From Oculatella sp. LEGE 06141 (GTDB taxonomy: Bacteria; Cyanobacteriota; Cyanobacteriia; Elainellales; Elainellaceae): 64,000 nucleotides of DNA. A program made the translations under genes and the position numbers. Below are positions 35,056 through 45,207 of the stretch, piece by piece. The stretch lies in the NCBI RefSeq assembly GCF_015207605.1, contig NZ_JADEWO010000011.1, positions 86,757 to 150,756 of the forward strand, in the 5' to 3' direction. Below the pieces are notes generated by a model, which searched no databases, was not told where the DNA came from, and was given only the letters and a program-made list of their open reading frames with translations. The first letter of the stretch is position 1. The number at the start of each line of letters is the position of its first letter.

Positions 35056-37995
35056 TCAGAATTCGCCTTCTAGAGCAGGAATACACCGTTCACATAGCAA
35101 CGGATGTGCCTGAGATTCGCCAACATGGGTGGAATAGTTCCAGCAGCGATCGCATTTTTGCCCCTCTGCGGTTACCACACCAACGGTAATGGCATCCGAT
35201 TGCAGATGGTACTTCAACTCAGTTAACCGTACTGGGGCATCAACCCGTTCAACTTGCGAGGTTAAGAATAGGTAGCGCAACTCGTCCACCCCATTCCCGC
35301 TGAGGGAATCAGCAGGATTCATGGAGTCCAGTTTTTGTTGCAGCGATGGGTTTTCAACATAAAGCTGAAGTTTCGCTTCTAAGGATGACCCGATCGCCTT
35401 TTCAACTCGCGCCTGCTCTAGCACTCGGTTCACGTCTTGCCGAATTCGCCTCAGGTCTTGCCAGGTGGCGGCCAAATCGGGCTGCGTCCAGGCTGCGTCT
35501 AGCTGTACCCAACCTGCCTCAAACACCGACTCGAAGGGTGTCTTGTAAGGGAGATACTGCCAGATATCTTCTGCCATGTGCGATAGCACTGGAGCGATCG
35601 CCCGCGCCAGGTTTTCGATCGCCACGGCTAACACCGTCTGACAACTGCGGCGACGGAATGCATCAACGGCACTAATGTAGAGCCGATCTTTGGCAATGTC
35701 GAGGTAAAAATTGGACAGATCGACCGCGCAAAAATTTTGCACCGTCTGGAAAAAGCGGAAGAACTGGTAGCTCTCAAAGGCATCGGTAACATCAGCAAAC
35801 ACTTCAGTCATCCGGTGCAGCATGTAGCGATCGAGTTCTGGCAACTCGTCGTAGGTCACTGCATCCTGAGCCGGATCAAAGTCGTGCAGATTGCCCAACA
35901 AGAACCGCGCCGTGTTGCGAATCTTGCGGTACACATCTGACATTTGCTTCAGGATGTTTTTCCCCAGGGGAACATCAGACGAATAATCGACCGATGACAC
36001 CCAGAGACGCAGTACGTCTGCCCCATAAGCCGGATCGGTTTTTTGGTTTTTGCCGCCTTCAATCACAATGGCGGGATCGACCACATTTCCCAGGGATTTG
36101 CTCATCTTGCGTCCCTGTTCGTCTAGCACAAATCCGTGGGTGAGTACAGTTTTGTAAGGCGCAATGCCGTTTGTTGCCACACTGGTCAACAGGCTGGACT
36201 GAAACCAGCCCCGGTGCTGATCCGAGCCTTCCAGGTACATCTCGACCGGATAGTGCAGACCGTCTCGCTGTTTGGCAACCGCCGCCCAGGATGAGCCAGA
36301 ATCAAACCAGACATCCATCGTATCGGTGCCTTTGCGGTAGGTGTGTCCATCGTTGCGGTATTTTTCGGGTAACAGATCCTCAACCGCGAGTTCCCACCAG
36401 GAATCAGAGCCTTTTTCGGCAAAGATGGTTTGGACATGGGCGATCGTCTCTTCATTTAGTAACGGCTCACCGGTCGCTTCGTTGTAGAAGACCGGAATGG
36501 GCACCCCCCAACTGCGTTGACGCGAAATGCACCAATCTGACCGTTCACTGACCATTGCAGTGATGCGATTTTCGCCCTGAACCGGAATCCACTGAACCTG
36601 GGCGATCGCCTTCAACGCCTCGTCCCGGAACCCTTCCACGGAGGCAAACCATTGCTCCGTTGCCCGGAAGATGGTGGGCTGCTTGGTGCGCCAGTCGTAG
36701 GGATATCGATGGGCGTAGACCTCTTCCTTTAACAAAGACTTCGCTTCAACCAGCGCCTCAATAATGGCAGCGTTGGCATTTTTCAGTACGTTCAATCCCT
36801 TAAACGGCCCTGCTTCTTCTGTAAAGTTTCCGGCTTCGTCTACCGGACTCAAGATCGGCAGCCCGTACTGTTGCCCAACCCTGAAGTCATCTTCACCGTG
36901 CCCTGGAGCTGTGTGAACCAGACCAGTACCAGATTCGGTGGTAACATAGTCGCCACCAATCACGATCGGGCTTTCGCGATCGAACAGGGGATGACGGTAG
37001 GTGGAGAACTCTAACGCCCTGCCAGACACTTCTGCCTTAACCGTAAGCTTGACGTTGAGCAGGGTCGATAAACGCTCGATTAACTCCTTTGCCACCAACA
37101 GGTAGCGGAAAAAGATGCCCGATGCATCACCAGTTTTCATCGCTTCCTGGCCGATCGCCTGTAATGTATCGGCACTCACGTCACTGGCACTGACTTCTAC
37201 CACCGCATAGGTGAGGTCAGGATTCACCGCCACAGCCAGGTTTGCTGGAATCGTCCAGGGAGTGGTTGTCCAGATGGCTACTCCTAATTCGGCCAGATAG
37301 GGCGACAGGGACGCTGCCCCCTCCGAAAGAGCCACCATCGGGAAGGCGGCATAGATGCTGCGAGAGGTGTGCCCCTCGGGATACTCTAATTCAGCTTCAG
37401 CTAGGGCAGTTTGCGAGCTTGGACTCCAATGCACCGATTTGAGGCCGCGATAGATATAGCCTTTTAAGACCATCTGCCCAAATACGCCGATTTGAGCCGC
37501 TTCATAGTCTGGCTTCAGGGTCAGGTAAGGGTGCTGCCAATCTCCCCAAACGCCGTAGCGCATAAAACTGCTGCGCTGCTGTTCCATTTGCTGCAAGGCC
37601 CATTCTTTGGCTCGCCGACGAAGCTGAATCGGCGTGAGCGACTCGCGCTCTTTTTGGCTCATTGCTTGCAGTACTTTTAGCTCAATGGGCAGCCCATGAC
37701 AGTCCCACCCCGGCACATATTGAGCCTTGCGTCCCTGGAGAAGCTGATACTTATTGATCACGTCTTTCAAGGTTTTGTTGAGCGCATGGCCAATATGCAA
37801 CGCTCCGTTGGCATACGGAGGCCCATCGTGCAGAATGAACGGTTCTCCCGGATTGTTCTGCGACAGTTTTTCGTAAATCTGATGCTCTGCCCAAAATGTT
37901 TGCAGTTCTGGTTCGCGTTTGACCGCATTCGCACGCATGTCAAACTTGGTTTTGGGCAAATTAACCGTGTCTTTGTAACTTCCTGCTTCTGCCAC
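35056..37995 (-). CDS. ileS: Isoleucyl-tRNA synthetase
   Basis: A class I synthetase of 979 residues. It has PYANGALHIGHALNK (HIGH) near residue 60, KMSKSLGN near residue 620, and a C-terminal zinc finger with CDRCWNYSTHVGE and CERC. The editing (CP1) domain includes the TTPWTIPANLAV segment. The zinc finger identifies the usual bacterial type (IleRS1) rather than the mupirocin-resistant type. The start codon is GTG. The gene stands alone with its own terminator. Confidence 0.96.
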   Translation of the reverse strand: MAEAGSYKDTVNLPKTKFDMRANAVKREPELQTFWAEHQIYEKLSQNNPGEPFILHDGPPYANGALHIGHALNKTLKDVINKYQLLQGRKAQYVPGWDCHGLPIELKVLQAMSQKERESLTPIQLRRRAKEWALQQMEQQRSSFMRYGVWGDWQHPYLTLKPDYEAAQIGVFGQMVLKGYIYRGLKSVHWSPSSQTALAEAELEYPEGHTSRSIYAAFPMVALSEGAASLSPYLAELGVAIWTTTPWTIPANLAVAVNPDLTYAVVEVSASDVSADTLQAIGQEAMKTGDASGIFFRYLLVAKELIERLSTLLNVKLTVKAEVSGRALEFSTYRHPLFDRESPIVIGGDYVTTESGTGLVHTAPGHGEDDFRVGQQYGLPILSPVDEAGNFTEEAGPFKGLNVLKNANAAIIEALVEAKSLLKEEVYAHRYPYDWRTKQPTIFRATEQWFASVEGFRDEALKAIAQVQWIPVQGENRITAMVSERSDWCISRQRSWGVPIPVFYNEATGEPLLNEETIAHVQTIFAEKGSDSWWELAVEDLLPEKYRNDGHTYRKGTDTMDVWFDSGSSWAAVAKQRDGLHYPVEMYLEGSDQHRGWFQSSLLTSVATNGIAPYKTVLTHGFVLDEQGRKMSKSLGNVVDPAIVIEGGKNQKTDPAYGADVLRLWVSSVDYSSDVPLGKNILKQMSDVYRKIRNTARFLLGNLHDFDPAQDAVTYDELPELDRYMLHRMTEVFADVTDAFESYQFFRFFQTVQNFCAVDLSNFYLDIAKDRLYISAVDAFRRRSCQTVLAVAIENLARAIAPVLSHMAEDIWQYLPYKTPFESVFEAGWVQLDAAWTQPDLAATWQDLRRIRQDVNRVLEQARVEKAIGSSLEAKLQLYVENPSLQQKLDSMNPADSLSGNGVDELRYLFLTSQVERVDAPVRLTELKYHLQSDAITVGVVTAEGQKCDRCWNYSTHVGESQAHPLLCERCIPALEGEF

Positions 37996-38286
37996 GATCG
38001 CTTAGGGAGAATGTGTTCACTTATTCTAAGAACTGTATCAGACCATTATCAGTTAGAAGCTTACAGAGCTTCAAGTTTGTGCTGAGTTTTTTGCTGGCTG
38101 TCCATTAATTCTGACAATTATTCCGAGAAATGGCAGAGACAGCGTGATTCTTCAGTCATGCAGTTTCTGCATCAGCCCGAAAAAGACGCGATCGTCCCAT
38201 TCCTGCTTCAGCAAAATAGCCACCATTTTACTGGTTGGCATGGGTAGGTTTAAGTGAGGAGCCGCAAATCGACTGAAACGGGTTTC
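37996..38286. other. Spacer between ileS and the subtilase gene, left part
   Basis: Together with the repeat at 38287 and the following 160 bases this spacer is 600 bp long. A short open frame starting at 38158 has no ribosome-binding site or recognisable features. No RNA gene was seen. Confidence 0.3.
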
Positions 38287-38438
38287 AGGAAGATGTCTGG
38301 TCTAATTCTTAGCCCGATACCGGATAGGGGTGTAGCCATACCCTGCGGAAAAGGGTCAGCATTCTGGGGCTATTGCAAGGGCTACCTGCCGAAGGCAACG
38401 CTCTTACGGAGATATTGGATTCGTTTAAACCACCTTTG
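38287..38438 (-). repeat. Family B repeat, copy 3 (inverted and diverged)
   Basis: Read on the minus strand, this stretch lines up with the copies at 25999 and 60012: GAATCCAATATCTCC, GGCAGGTAGCCCTTGCAATAG, CCCAGAATGCT, GGCTACACCCCTA, CGGGCTAAGAATTAGAC. It is clearly more diverged than they are to each other. The end ACCACCTTTGAG has decayed. Confidence 0.65.
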
Positions 38439-38598
38439 AGAAAGCCACTTCAGAAAGATTATGCAAAGAGAGGCGAGTTTAACTGATCTTGGCTGCATAA
38501 TCAAAGACTAAGGTTCTGGATAGACTTCCGTATTTCTACGACTGTTGCAAGCTGACTTTTTAAAGACTATTTGAAAATTAAGGGTTGAAATATCCAGG

Positions 38599-40215
38599 AT
38601 GTCTCTGCATCTAAAGTCATATACCGCTACGGTATGGCACTCCACGAAGGCTCAGTCACCACTGACGAGTTTGTTACCCTCCAGTTCCTTCTTTCAACGC
38701 AGTTCTGCTAATTCCAAGCGAGCATCAGAGCATCTATGGTATGGGCGGAACAAGCAACACCCTATGCGGTTTGCGTCCACTCAGCGTCAGCGAGCCTTGA
38801 AACAGACGTTAGAAGTTGACCGGACGCTCGATCTAAAGGCCGTTGTCAAGCAATTTATTCGCCCAACCCAGCAAATTCGCGGTGAACTCAGTCCTGCCGA
38901 TCGCAATCAGATGAAGAGAGGCGATCGCTTTGCCCGTCAGTTTCTGAGGGGCGATCGCTTTGTTGATGAATACCGCCTGGTGAAAGCAAAGATTGGGCAG
39001 CAAATCCATGTACAGCTCAATTCTTTCAGTTTTGATACGTATCTGCAACTGGTCGATCGCCGTACCAACACCGTCTTGTTTCAAAATGATGATGCGAATC
39101 TGGGGTATACCACCGACTCTAGCCTCACCTTTATTGTGCAGCCAGGAGTTGACTATACGCTGCGGATCAGCAGTTTTCATCCTAACCAAACGGGACGCTA
39201 TCACCTCAGTACACGCGGCTTTCAAGCCCGCTCAACCCCACAGTTCAACTTTGCCTATGGCTATGGGTTGATCGATGCGGCGGCGGCGATCGCCCAGGTA
39301 GCAGGCCGATCTCCTGTAAAAAACGGAACCAAACTGGGAGGGAGCAACTGGTCGTTAGATCTGGTTAAAGCGCCAGCCGTTTGGCAGCGCGGGTTTACCG
39401 GAAAAGGAACAGTGGTGGCGGTGATTGATACGGGCGTGGATTATCACCATCCCGATTTGCAAGCGAACATTTGGAAAAATGTGGGCGACATTCCTAACAA
39501 CGGCATAGACGACGATGGCAACGGTTACATCGACGATGTGCGCGGCTGGAACTTTGTCAATGGCAACAATGACCCGATGGACTGGAATGGACACGGCACT
39601 CACGTTTCTGGCACGATCGCCGCCACGAATAATAAAGTTGGGGTAACTGGCGTAGCGTATGACGCTCAAATTATGCCGGTCAAAGTGTTAGACGACGATG
39701 GGTTTGGCTCTTATGATGCGATTGCTCGTGGCATTCGCTATGCCGTACAGAACGGTGCCGACGTGATCAACCTCAGCTTGGGCGGCAGTGAGTTGGGTCA
39801 GGCTCAGAAGTCGGCGTTGCGTCTGGCGCGGCAAAAGGGAGTGGTCGTCGTTATGGCATCTGGCAACGAACGCCAAATCTATGGGACAACACGACCGAAT
39901 CAACCCGCTCTGGCCTCCACGATTGGCTTGGGTCTTGCTGTTGGGGCGATCGACAAACGGCGTAAAGTTGCTGATTTTTCCAACCCGACCGGAAACCGCC
40001 CGCTTGATTTTGTTGTTGCTCCGGGGGTTAACGTTCGATCGACGGTTCCAGGTGGACGGTACGAAAGCTATGGCTGGAATGGTACTTCCATGGCAACACC
40101 CCATGTTGCAGGTGTTGCGGCATTGCTGCTGAGTGCCGCTCCTAACTTGACCCCGGTGCAGATTGAACACCTGATCACCACAACGGCAAATCCCCAGGGA
40201 ATTACTTATATATAG
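38599..40215 (+). CDS. S8-family subtilisin-like serine protease with upstream PPC-like domain
   Basis: A 538-residue subtilase. Catalytic residues are D277 (VVAVIDTGVDYHHPD), H332 (NGHGTHVSGTIA), oxyanion N423 and S497 (NGTSMATPHVAG). Residues about 105-206 resemble a pre-peptidase C-terminal (PPC) domain, here placed before the catalytic domain. The segment FAYGYGLIDAAAAIAQ (about 219-234) resembles the module that follows catalytic domains in other subtilases. There is no obvious signal peptide in the first 40 residues, so export is unclear. Similar N-terminally extended subtilases occur in cyanobacteria. Its substrate is unknown. Confidence 0.9.
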   Translation: MSLHLKSYTATVWHSTKAQSPLTSLLPSSSFFQRSSANSKRASEHLWYGRNKQHPMRFASTQRQRALKQTLEVDRTLDLKAVVKQFIRPTQQIRGELSPADRNQMKRGDRFARQFLRGDRFVDEYRLVKAKIGQQIHVQLNSFSFDTYLQLVDRRTNTVLFQNDDANLGYTTDSSLTFIVQPGVDYTLRISSFHPNQTGRYHLSTRGFQARSTPQFNFAYGYGLIDAAAAIAQVAGRSPVKNGTKLGGSNWSLDLVKAPAVWQRGFTGKGTVVAVIDTGVDYHHPDLQANIWKNVGDIPNNGIDDDGNGYIDDVRGWNFVNGNNDPMDWNGHGTHVSGTIAATNNKVGVTGVAYDAQIMPVKVLDDDGFGSYDAIARGIRYAVQNGADVINLSLGGSELGQAQKSALRLARQKGVVVVMASGNERQIYGTTRPNQPALASTIGLGLAVGAIDKRRKVADFSNPTGNRPLDFVVAPGVNVRSTVPGGRYESYGWNGTSMATPHVAGVAALLLSAAPNLTPVQIEHLITTTANPQGITYI

Positions 40216-40250
40216 ATGCAGCAGAAGATGCTGGTTGTCGATTCCAGAAG

Positions 40251-40268
40251 CGGGGGCGATCGCCCCCG
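40251..40268. terminator. HIP1-centred palindrome between convergent genes
   Basis: A perfect 18-base palindrome, CGGGGGCGATCGCCCCCG, with HIP1 at its centre. It lies 36 bases after the subtilase stop and 40 bases before the end of the convergent glycosyltransferase gene. TTTCTG follows on the plus strand. A terminator role is likely by position but not certain. Confidence 0.5.
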
Positions 40269-40307
40269 TTTCTGCCAGATCGTTTGCTAGCAGCACTATG
40301 CGGCTGG

Positions 40308-41408
40308 CTAATCACGCGGACGAGGAACCCGCAGTCGAGGCGTTGGAGGAGTGGTTTGCAGGCTGCGCCAAAGCTGTTCGTAACGGGTGGTCATTTGCTG
40401 CACGGTGAACCGAGCCACCGCCACTTCCCGACCCTGCTGCCCTAAGCGCTGACGCAGAGCCGGATCGTCTCGTAGTTGTATCAGGGCATGTGCCAGTCCC
40501 TCCACACTGTCTTTTTCCACTAGCAAGCCTGTTTGACCATCAATCACCGCTTCGGCCATGCTGCCCACACGGCTAGCGATGACCGGACGCGCCGCCAGCA
40601 TCGCTTCCACCATCGCTAACGGAAAGCCTTCGGAGCGAGAGGGAAGGGCGATTGCATCAAACTCTGGCAGTAACAGCCGGGGATTTTCTACCCAACCGGG
40701 TAGCTCAACTCGATCGCTCACCCCCAGTTGATTCGCCAGGGTTTCCAGGGGCGATCGCTCGTCGCCATCTCCCAAAATTACAACCCTGACCCCATCCACC
40801 TGAGCGATCGCCCGCAACAACACATCATGGGCTTTCATCCGATCGAGCCGCCCCACACTACCCACCACCAGGGCTTCATCCGACCGAGATGGCAGCGGAG
40901 TTGGCAGGCTAATGTCTGGCACGCCGTTGGGGATCGACACCACAGACTCTCGCCCCAGCGCGTAAAAATCCTCCATCCGGCGAGCGCTGGCTGCACCCAC
41001 CGCAACGTGAGCATCGACCCGTAGCGACAGAAACCGCGTGCGCCACAGCGCGACTGCATCCGTCGTCCGTAGCGGCAACTGATCGACCCGCACTACTCGA
41101 ACATGGGGCAGCAGCAACGCCGCTGTTAATCCTACTGCACAGGCCCAGGGCGTGCAGCAATTGCAGTGAATGATATCCGGTTGCAGCCGAGAAAACGTTG
41201 TGAAATGGGCGATCGCTGCACTCAACCCGTGGGCAGGTAAAACAAATTGAGCTGCCTGAGACCGACGAGAGGCGATCGCCTCTACCACGGTGGGAGAAAC
41301 CCCCACCACCGTGATATCTATATCGCTAGCGGCAGTGGCCACCAGATGCCCAACGCTAATCTCTGCCCCACCGATGCCAGCCGCATCAGTGTAAACAACA
41401 ACCCGCAC
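40308..41408 (-). CDS. Glycosyltransferase, GT4-type
   Basis: A 366-residue GT-B glycosyltransferase of family 4. The N-terminal domain has GIGGAEISVGHLV, and the C-terminal sugar-nucleotide-binding domain has VVGSVGRLDRMKAH and the E-x7-E motif SEGFPLAMVEAM. It ends with the usual C-terminal helix. The donor and acceptor are unknown. The start codon is GTG. It follows the alpha-amylase gene with only a 3-base gap on the same strand, so the two are probably one operon. That suggests a role in glucan or polysaccharide metabolism. Confidence 0.9.
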   Translation of the reverse strand: MRVVVYTDAAGIGGAEISVGHLVATAASDIDITVVGVSPTVVEAIASRRSQAAQFVLPAHGLSAAIAHFTTFSRLQPDIIHCNCCTPWACAVGLTAALLLPHVRVVRVDQLPLRTTDAVALWRTRFLSLRVDAHVAVGAASARRMEDFYALGRESVVSIPNGVPDISLPTPLPSRSDEALVVGSVGRLDRMKAHDVLLRAIAQVDGVRVVILGDGDERSPLETLANQLGVSDRVELPGWVENPRLLLPEFDAIALPSRSEGFPLAMVEAMLAARPVIASRVGSMAEAVIDGQTGLLVEKDSVEGLAHALIQLRDDPALRQRLGQQGREVAVARFTVQQMTTRYEQLWRSLQTTPPTPRLRVPRPRD

Positions 41409-41411
41409 CGT

Positions 41412-43340
41412 TTACGATTCGTGTCCGGATGCCCATGTATCGCGCCACTTTACGGTTCCCTCGCTAGCAATGACCCAGCGACGCGCCACCAAATTTTCGC
41501 GCAGTGGCGACTTCCCTTCCCGCAACACAACGTATTTGTAATTAATTAACTGCCCCACACTTTCGTCAAACGGAATTTCGTTAAACCAGGTGTTCGAGTT
41601 GATGTATTCCAGTGGATAGGCTTTGGCAATATCCCAGTTTCCTAATTCAGGACAATCGCCAATCACCACAACCGTTTCACCGGGTTGGGTTTCGACACCG
41701 TTGAGCTGCACGCGAACAAGGGTTTGTCCCTTGACCCGCTCACCCACATGGCTGAGGACAACGACACCCCGACGATCCAGCTCGAGGTTGTAAATTTTGC
41801 CCTCCGTTACCTCATATTTGGTTCGCGTGATGACGCAGGTATGCTCTCCATCGGGCAAGTCGGTTTCGACCGCGTCCAACGTTGTCGCTTCTCCTCGATT
41901 AAGCGCCACAAAACAGCGGGACTCGCGATAGCGGCGAGAGTAACAGTAAACATCGGGAGTCAGGTATTTTTGCCACTGGCTGCCCATTGATATGGACGGA
42001 TTCAAGCGGCGTACACCCGACAACAACCGAACCTGGCGATAGATTTCGGTTTCCGTATCCCATTGGGTCATCATGGGACGGTTGTAGGGATCATCCCCTC
42101 CATCGGTGTCGTCGTGGAGATACTGCTCTGTGCCGTAATAGAGGCACGGAATGCCGCGACAGGTCATAATCAGGGCGATCGCCACGCGCAACATTTCCGG
42201 ATCGGGGTTAAGCGACTGGAACCGGGGCATGTCGTGGTTATCAATGAAGGTGACTAATTCCGTCGCCCCACTGTAGCAATGATCCTGGTTGAAAATATTC
42301 TGGATGAGATGAAACCCGCCTTCGGCTCCCTGAGCTAATGCGCCTCGAATGGCAACACACAGGCCAAAATCGAGAATGGTCATGCCAGAGCAATTCACAA
42401 ACTCAACCGAGAGAGGATCGCTGGGATGGTTATAAATCCACTCGCCAAAAATAAAAACATCCGGTTTGTGGCTTTGAATATCTGCATTAAACTCTTGCCA
42501 AAACCAGATGGGCATATGCTTAACGGTATCCACCCGCAACGCATCAACGCCGCGATCGAGCCACTGTTTAATGGCTGATTTGATGTAGTTGCGGTAGTCA
42601 ACATTGTTTTCGTTGAAAGTGGCTAGCCCCGCCAACTCGCAGTTTTGGATTTGCCATTCATCTTCCCAATTCGTCACTTCACCATAATGGTGATACCAGT
42701 GATTCACATCGTCGTTAAAGTCCGCAATTTTAACGCCATCGTCGTACAATTCTCCCTTTTTGCCGCTGAAATCGGGGTTGCTGTGGTTACACACAATGTC
42801 TAAAATCAGCTTCATTTTGCGCTGGTGTAACTCAGCCACCAGGCGATCGAACGTTGTGTTTTTAGCGTCCTGTGTTTTGTTTAACGACGGCTCCTCATCT
42901 TTGCCCAAAAAACGAGGATTAATGCGCTTAAAATCCTTCGTCCAGTACCCATGAATCGCCGCTTGCCCCACAAACAAATCTTCGACTTGCTCGAACAGTG
43001 GCGTGAGCCAAACGGCAGTGACTCCCATATTCTTGAGGTAATCAAGCTTGTCGATTACGCCTTGCAAATCTCCACCCCAGTATTTGCCCCAGTCTTTGCG
43101 GTCTGGGTCGTAGAGTTCTGGATTGGGGCCTTCGTTATTGTCTGGATCACCGTTGTAGAAGCGATCGACCACCAAAAAATAAATTGTTTCCTGACGAAAT
43201 TCAATATCTCTGGTATATAAAAATTCGAGGTCAATATCCGTATCCTGTCGCTGTTCAGGAATAAGTGCATCGATTTCGGATTGCGGCTCAGTAACCTGGT
43301 ATTGAGTAGAAGATGCCTGAGAGGGAGGAGTGGTGACCAT
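41412..43340 (-). CDS. GH13 alpha-amylase-family protein with C-terminal CBM20
   Basis: A 642-residue glycoside hydrolase of family 13. Conserved regions are in order: DIVCNHSNP (I), GVDALRVDTVKH (II, nucleophile Asp), FIFGEWIY (III, acid Glu) and FIDNHDMPR (IV). The C-terminal about 95 residues form a starch-binding domain of family CBM20 (VRVQLNGVETQPGETVVVIG then NWDIAKAYPLEY). There is no signal peptide, so it likely acts on intracellular glycogen. The product specificity (amylase, cyclodextrin-type or transglucosidase) is not decidable here. First gene of the unit with the GT4 gene. Confidence 0.92.
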   Translation of the reverse strand: MVTTPPSQASSTQYQVTEPQSEIDALIPEQRQDTDIDLEFLYTRDIEFRQETIYFLVVDRFYNGDPDNNEGPNPELYDPDRKDWGKYWGGDLQGVIDKLDYLKNMGVTAVWLTPLFEQVEDLFVGQAAIHGYWTKDFKRINPRFLGKDEEPSLNKTQDAKNTTFDRLVAELHQRKMKLILDIVCNHSNPDFSGKKGELYDDGVKIADFNDDVNHWYHHYGEVTNWEDEWQIQNCELAGLATFNENNVDYRNYIKSAIKQWLDRGVDALRVDTVKHMPIWFWQEFNADIQSHKPDVFIFGEWIYNHPSDPLSVEFVNCSGMTILDFGLCVAIRGALAQGAEGGFHLIQNIFNQDHCYSGATELVTFIDNHDMPRFQSLNPDPEMLRVAIALIMTCRGIPCLYYGTEQYLHDDTDGGDDPYNRPMMTQWDTETEIYRQVRLLSGVRRLNPSISMGSQWQKYLTPDVYCYSRRYRESRCFVALNRGEATTLDAVETDLPDGEHTCVITRTKYEVTEGKIYNLELDRRGVVVLSHVGERVKGQTLVRVQLNGVETQPGETVVVIGDCPELGNWDIAKAYPLEYINSNTWFNEIPFDESVGQLINYKYVVLREGKSPLRENLVARRWVIASEGTVKWRDTWASGHES

Positions 43341-43650
43341 ACAGTTGCAAATAATATGAGGGGAGAAGCAACGTCGAGCGGTGCCTTTTATTTTTTCTAC
43401 CTAGAATTTTACGAAGTGCTTTCTGGTTTGTATATCTAACCTGAGAGAGTAGTTAACCGTGTTAAAAACGCTCAACCGCTTCTTAATCTTGTTAAATGTT
43501 AAACCGTTCACTCTATGTTCACTCTAGATGTAACTCTAGGCACTTGTATCGATATTGCAACGTCTCAACACTAGTCTAGAAATACACCCCTCCGTCAAAG
43601 GTTTAACGTTCAGAAGTTATGAATTCACTGTGCAAGGAGTCGTTAGTTCG
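43341..43650. other. Divergent intergenic region upstream of amylase and GH10-like genes
   Basis: About 310 bases expected to carry two promoters. The plus-strand frame of the downstream protein stays open to a TTG at 43555 but is not the likely start. No repeat family or RNA gene was recognised. Confidence 0.35.
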
Positions 43651-45192
43651 ATGAGATGTTTGCGCCCCCTAAAAGTCGGACGGCGGTATCGTCGTTTGCT
43701 TGGCTACGTGTTAGCGGCTGCTCTCACCAGCAGTTTGATTGTGGGTCCACTTAGCTGGGGAAAGACCGCTCAAGCCCAGGCCATCAATTATTGTCAGATG
43801 TCGGCAGAGGCGATCGCGCAAAAAAGCTCGTTGCTACAGGAGGCTCTGCAAGGCAATGGCAATGCCGAAAATCGCTATAAGAATCTGCTGGAGGAACATG
43901 CCAACCAGTTGCAGCGCTGTCGGCAGCAAAACTGGCCTCAAAATCAGGCCATTTGGCTGCGGTTATATCCCTGCGATGTTAGAGAGGGAGCGCTAGAGGC
44001 ACTGCTCGATCGCATCGTTGATAAAGGATATAACCAGGTGTACCTGGAAGTGTTTTACAACGGTCAGGTGCTCCTACCCGCCGCCACAAATCGCACCGCA
44101 TGGCCTGCCAGTATTCGGATACCAGGCTATGAAAATCGAGATCTGTTAGCCGAGACGATTCAAAAAGGGCACGATCGCGGTCTAAAAGTATATGCCTGGA
44201 TGTTTTCGCTGAACTACGGGTATTCCTACAGTCAGCGTCCGGGCACCGAACAGATTTTGGCTCGAAACGGTTCCGGGCAAACCAGTTTAACGTTTCAAAC
44301 GGCCGCTGGTTTGAGTACTGAGATCAACAGCACCAACTCAGAAGAAACCTTTATTGATCCATACAATTTACAGGCCAAACGCGATTATTATTCTATGGTG
44401 CAGGCCGTTGTGGCTCGCAAACCCGATGGCGTTTTGTTTGACTACATTCGCTACCCCAGAGGATCGGGTGCGGCATCGGTTGCCAGTCGGGTGCAGGATT
44501 TGTGGATTTATGGCTCGGCCGCTCAACAAGCGTTGTACGATCGCGGCCTGAATCAAAGCGGTCGAGATTTGATCTACCGTTACCTGAGCAAGGGCTACAT
44601 TACCACAGGAGACATTGCGGCGGTTCGCAGTCTTTACCCCAATGAGCTAGAACCGCTGTGGCAGGGACGTACTCCCACGAATGTCAATCCGCCTGCTCCG
44701 CCGGATCAGGTTCGAGCACCGCTGCAATTCCAGCTTTGGCAGTTGAGCGTAGCACACGCCATTCAAGGCGTTGTCGATTTTCTGGCAATGGCATCTTTAC
44801 CCGTTCAGCAAGCTGGCATTTCAGCCGGAGCGGTCTTCTTCCCAGAAGCCAACCAACCCGTTGGGCAAGGCGGCTATGACTCCCGCTTGCAGCCGTGGGA
44901 TCGCTTCCCGGCTAATATTGAATGGCATCCGATGGCCTATGGTACCTGCGGCAACACCGGCTGTATTGTGTCTCAAGTGCAGCGGGTTTTGTCTCTGGCA
45001 CCTCCTGGGGCACAGGTGATGCCTGTGCTGGCCGGAGTCTGGGGCGCACCCATTACGGGTCGTCCTCCACTGGAGGCTCAGATGCAATCCCTGCGACAGG
45101 CCGCACCGCAACTGAACACGGTGAGTCACTTTGCTTTCTCCTGGCAAGAGCCGCAGTTCGATCGAGAACGTAAATTCTGCCGTTTGGAATAA
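43651..45192 (+). CDS. Exported GH10-like (GHL10/DUF187-type) glycoside hydrolase
   Basis: A 513-residue exported protein. The signal peptide is long: basic RPLKVGRRYRRLLG, hydrophobic YVLAAALTSSLIVGPLSWG, and cleavage likely near AQA around residue 43. The core has the family blocks WLRLYPCD, YNQVYLEVFYNGQVLLP, HDRGLKVYAWMFSLNYG, DGVLFDYIRYPRG and, near the C-terminus, EWHPMAYG. This matches the GHL10/DUF187-type family of predicted glycoside hydrolases, whose substrates are mostly unknown. The ATG at 43651 follows AAGGAG by 11 bases and directly precedes the signal. Confidence 0.82.
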   Translation: MRCLRPLKVGRRYRRLLGYVLAAALTSSLIVGPLSWGKTAQAQAINYCQMSAEAIAQKSSLLQEALQGNGNAENRYKNLLEEHANQLQRCRQQNWPQNQAIWLRLYPCDVREGALEALLDRIVDKGYNQVYLEVFYNGQVLLPAATNRTAWPASIRIPGYENRDLLAETIQKGHDRGLKVYAWMFSLNYGYSYSQRPGTEQILARNGSGQTSLTFQTAAGLSTEINSTNSEETFIDPYNLQAKRDYYSMVQAVVARKPDGVLFDYIRYPRGSGAASVASRVQDLWIYGSAAQQALYDRGLNQSGRDLIYRYLSKGYITTGDIAAVRSLYPNELEPLWQGRTPTNVNPPAPPDQVRAPLQFQLWQLSVAHAIQGVVDFLAMASLPVQQAGISAGAVFFPEANQPVGQGGYDSRLQPWDRFPANIEWHPMAYGTCGNTGCIVSQVQRVLSLAPPGAQVMPVLAGVWGAPITGRPPLEAQMQSLRQAAPQLNTVSHFAFSWQEPQFDRERKFCRLE

Positions 45193-45207
45193 GGGTTTGT
45201 CGATCAC

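Noticed and set aside
38158..38250. Small open frame starting MQFLHQPEKD after ileS
   Set aside because: Only about 30 codons, no ribosome-binding site and next to a decayed repeat.
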